From Oceaniovalibus sp. ACAM 378 (GTDB lineage Bacteria; Pseudomonadota; Alphaproteobacteria; Rhodobacterales; Rhodobacteraceae): a stretch of 64,000 nt of DNA. The stretch lies in NCBI RefSeq assembly GCF_008085915.1, contig NZ_VSJK01000002.1, positions 365,789 to 429,788 of the forward strand, written 5' to 3'. Each line of letters opens with the position of its first letter. Position 1 is the stretch's first letter. The translations under genes and the position numbers were made by a program. The notes below the pieces were generated by a model. The model did no database searches and was not told the origin of the DNA. It saw nothing but the letters and a program-made list of their open reading frames with translations. Positions 63,947 through 64,000 of the stretch are shown here, one piece after another.

Positions 63947-64000
63947 TTCGAAGTTTGCGTCAGTTCGGCGTTTTGGTCAACGAACGGTCTCTCCCATAAC

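Noticed and set aside
61..64000. tRNA or rRNA genes
   Set aside because: No TTCGA-type T-loop with matching acceptor stems and no rRNA-like stretch was seen on reading both strands by eye; a covariance search would be decisive.

Overview
The window is a GC-rich chromosomal segment of an alphaproteobacterium, most likely a marine Rhodobacterales (Roseobacter-group) bacterium. This rests on several features: the hisS-hisZ-hisG cluster with a short-form HisG, a class II (B12-dependent) NrdJ, a DUF1489 gene, a DMGDH/GcvT fusion, many sugar ABC transporters, and the frequent ATGA/GTGA start-stop overlaps. No tRNA, rRNA, CRISPR or prophage was seen. The only mobile DNA is a broken IS3-type transposase at the right edge.

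Left part, 1-32.4 kb: three adjacent sugar-uptake and catabolism modules, each with its own regulator. (1) 1-13.0 kb is a galactoside module. A long leftward operon encodes a sugar-binding protein, two permeases, a GH36 alpha-galactosidase, an SDR (probable galactose dehydrogenase), DgoK, DgoA, an SMP-30 lactonase, a GH42 beta-galactosidase and the start of galactose mutarotase. An IclR regulator and the transporter ATPase are divergent. Together they give uptake, hydrolysis of both alpha- and beta-galactosides, and a De Ley-Doudoroff route to pyruvate and glyceraldehyde-3-phosphate; only galactonate dehydratase is missing. (2) 13.1-21.9 kb is a LacI-controlled RbsBAC-type system followed by a tagatose/psicose 3-epimerase, an FGGY kinase and a FucA-like aldolase, which forms a plausible complete ketose pathway. 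(3) 22.0-32.4 kb has two divergent operons: a MalEFGK-type transporter with a SorC regulator, an XylB-like kinase, an AraM-like glycerol-1-phosphate dehydrogenase homologue, a SIS protein, an SDR and an unusual HAD protein. I cannot name its substrate.

Middle part, 32.4-41.8 kb: an SH3-domain secreted protein, a hydroxyacid dehydrogenase, a small stress locus (CsbD plus a flavin/PPOX-fold protein behind an EcfG-like promoter), a dimethylglycine/sarcosine-dehydrogenase-like enzyme coupled to a membrane protein, a GH25 lysozyme-like lipoprotein, a DadA-like oxidase and an aldo/keto reductase.

Right part: 42.0-51.4 kb is a leftward purine operon, xdhABC followed by a BMP-type nucleoside/purine ABC transporter. 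51.5-63.3 kb is housekeeping: SRPBCC protein, dnaE, a lipoprotein, slyX, hisS-hisZ-hisG, DUF1489 and nrdJ. An IS3 fragment follows to the edge.

The most unusual non-coding signals are: short tandem repeats anchored at the stop codons of at least four genes; a phased 22-bp four-unit repeat ahead of the SorC regulator; paired LacI-type operators; converging mirror-image promoter elements; GC-rich hairpins placed just after each sugar-binding-protein gene; and a 110-bp palindromic element between hisG and the DUF1489 gene.
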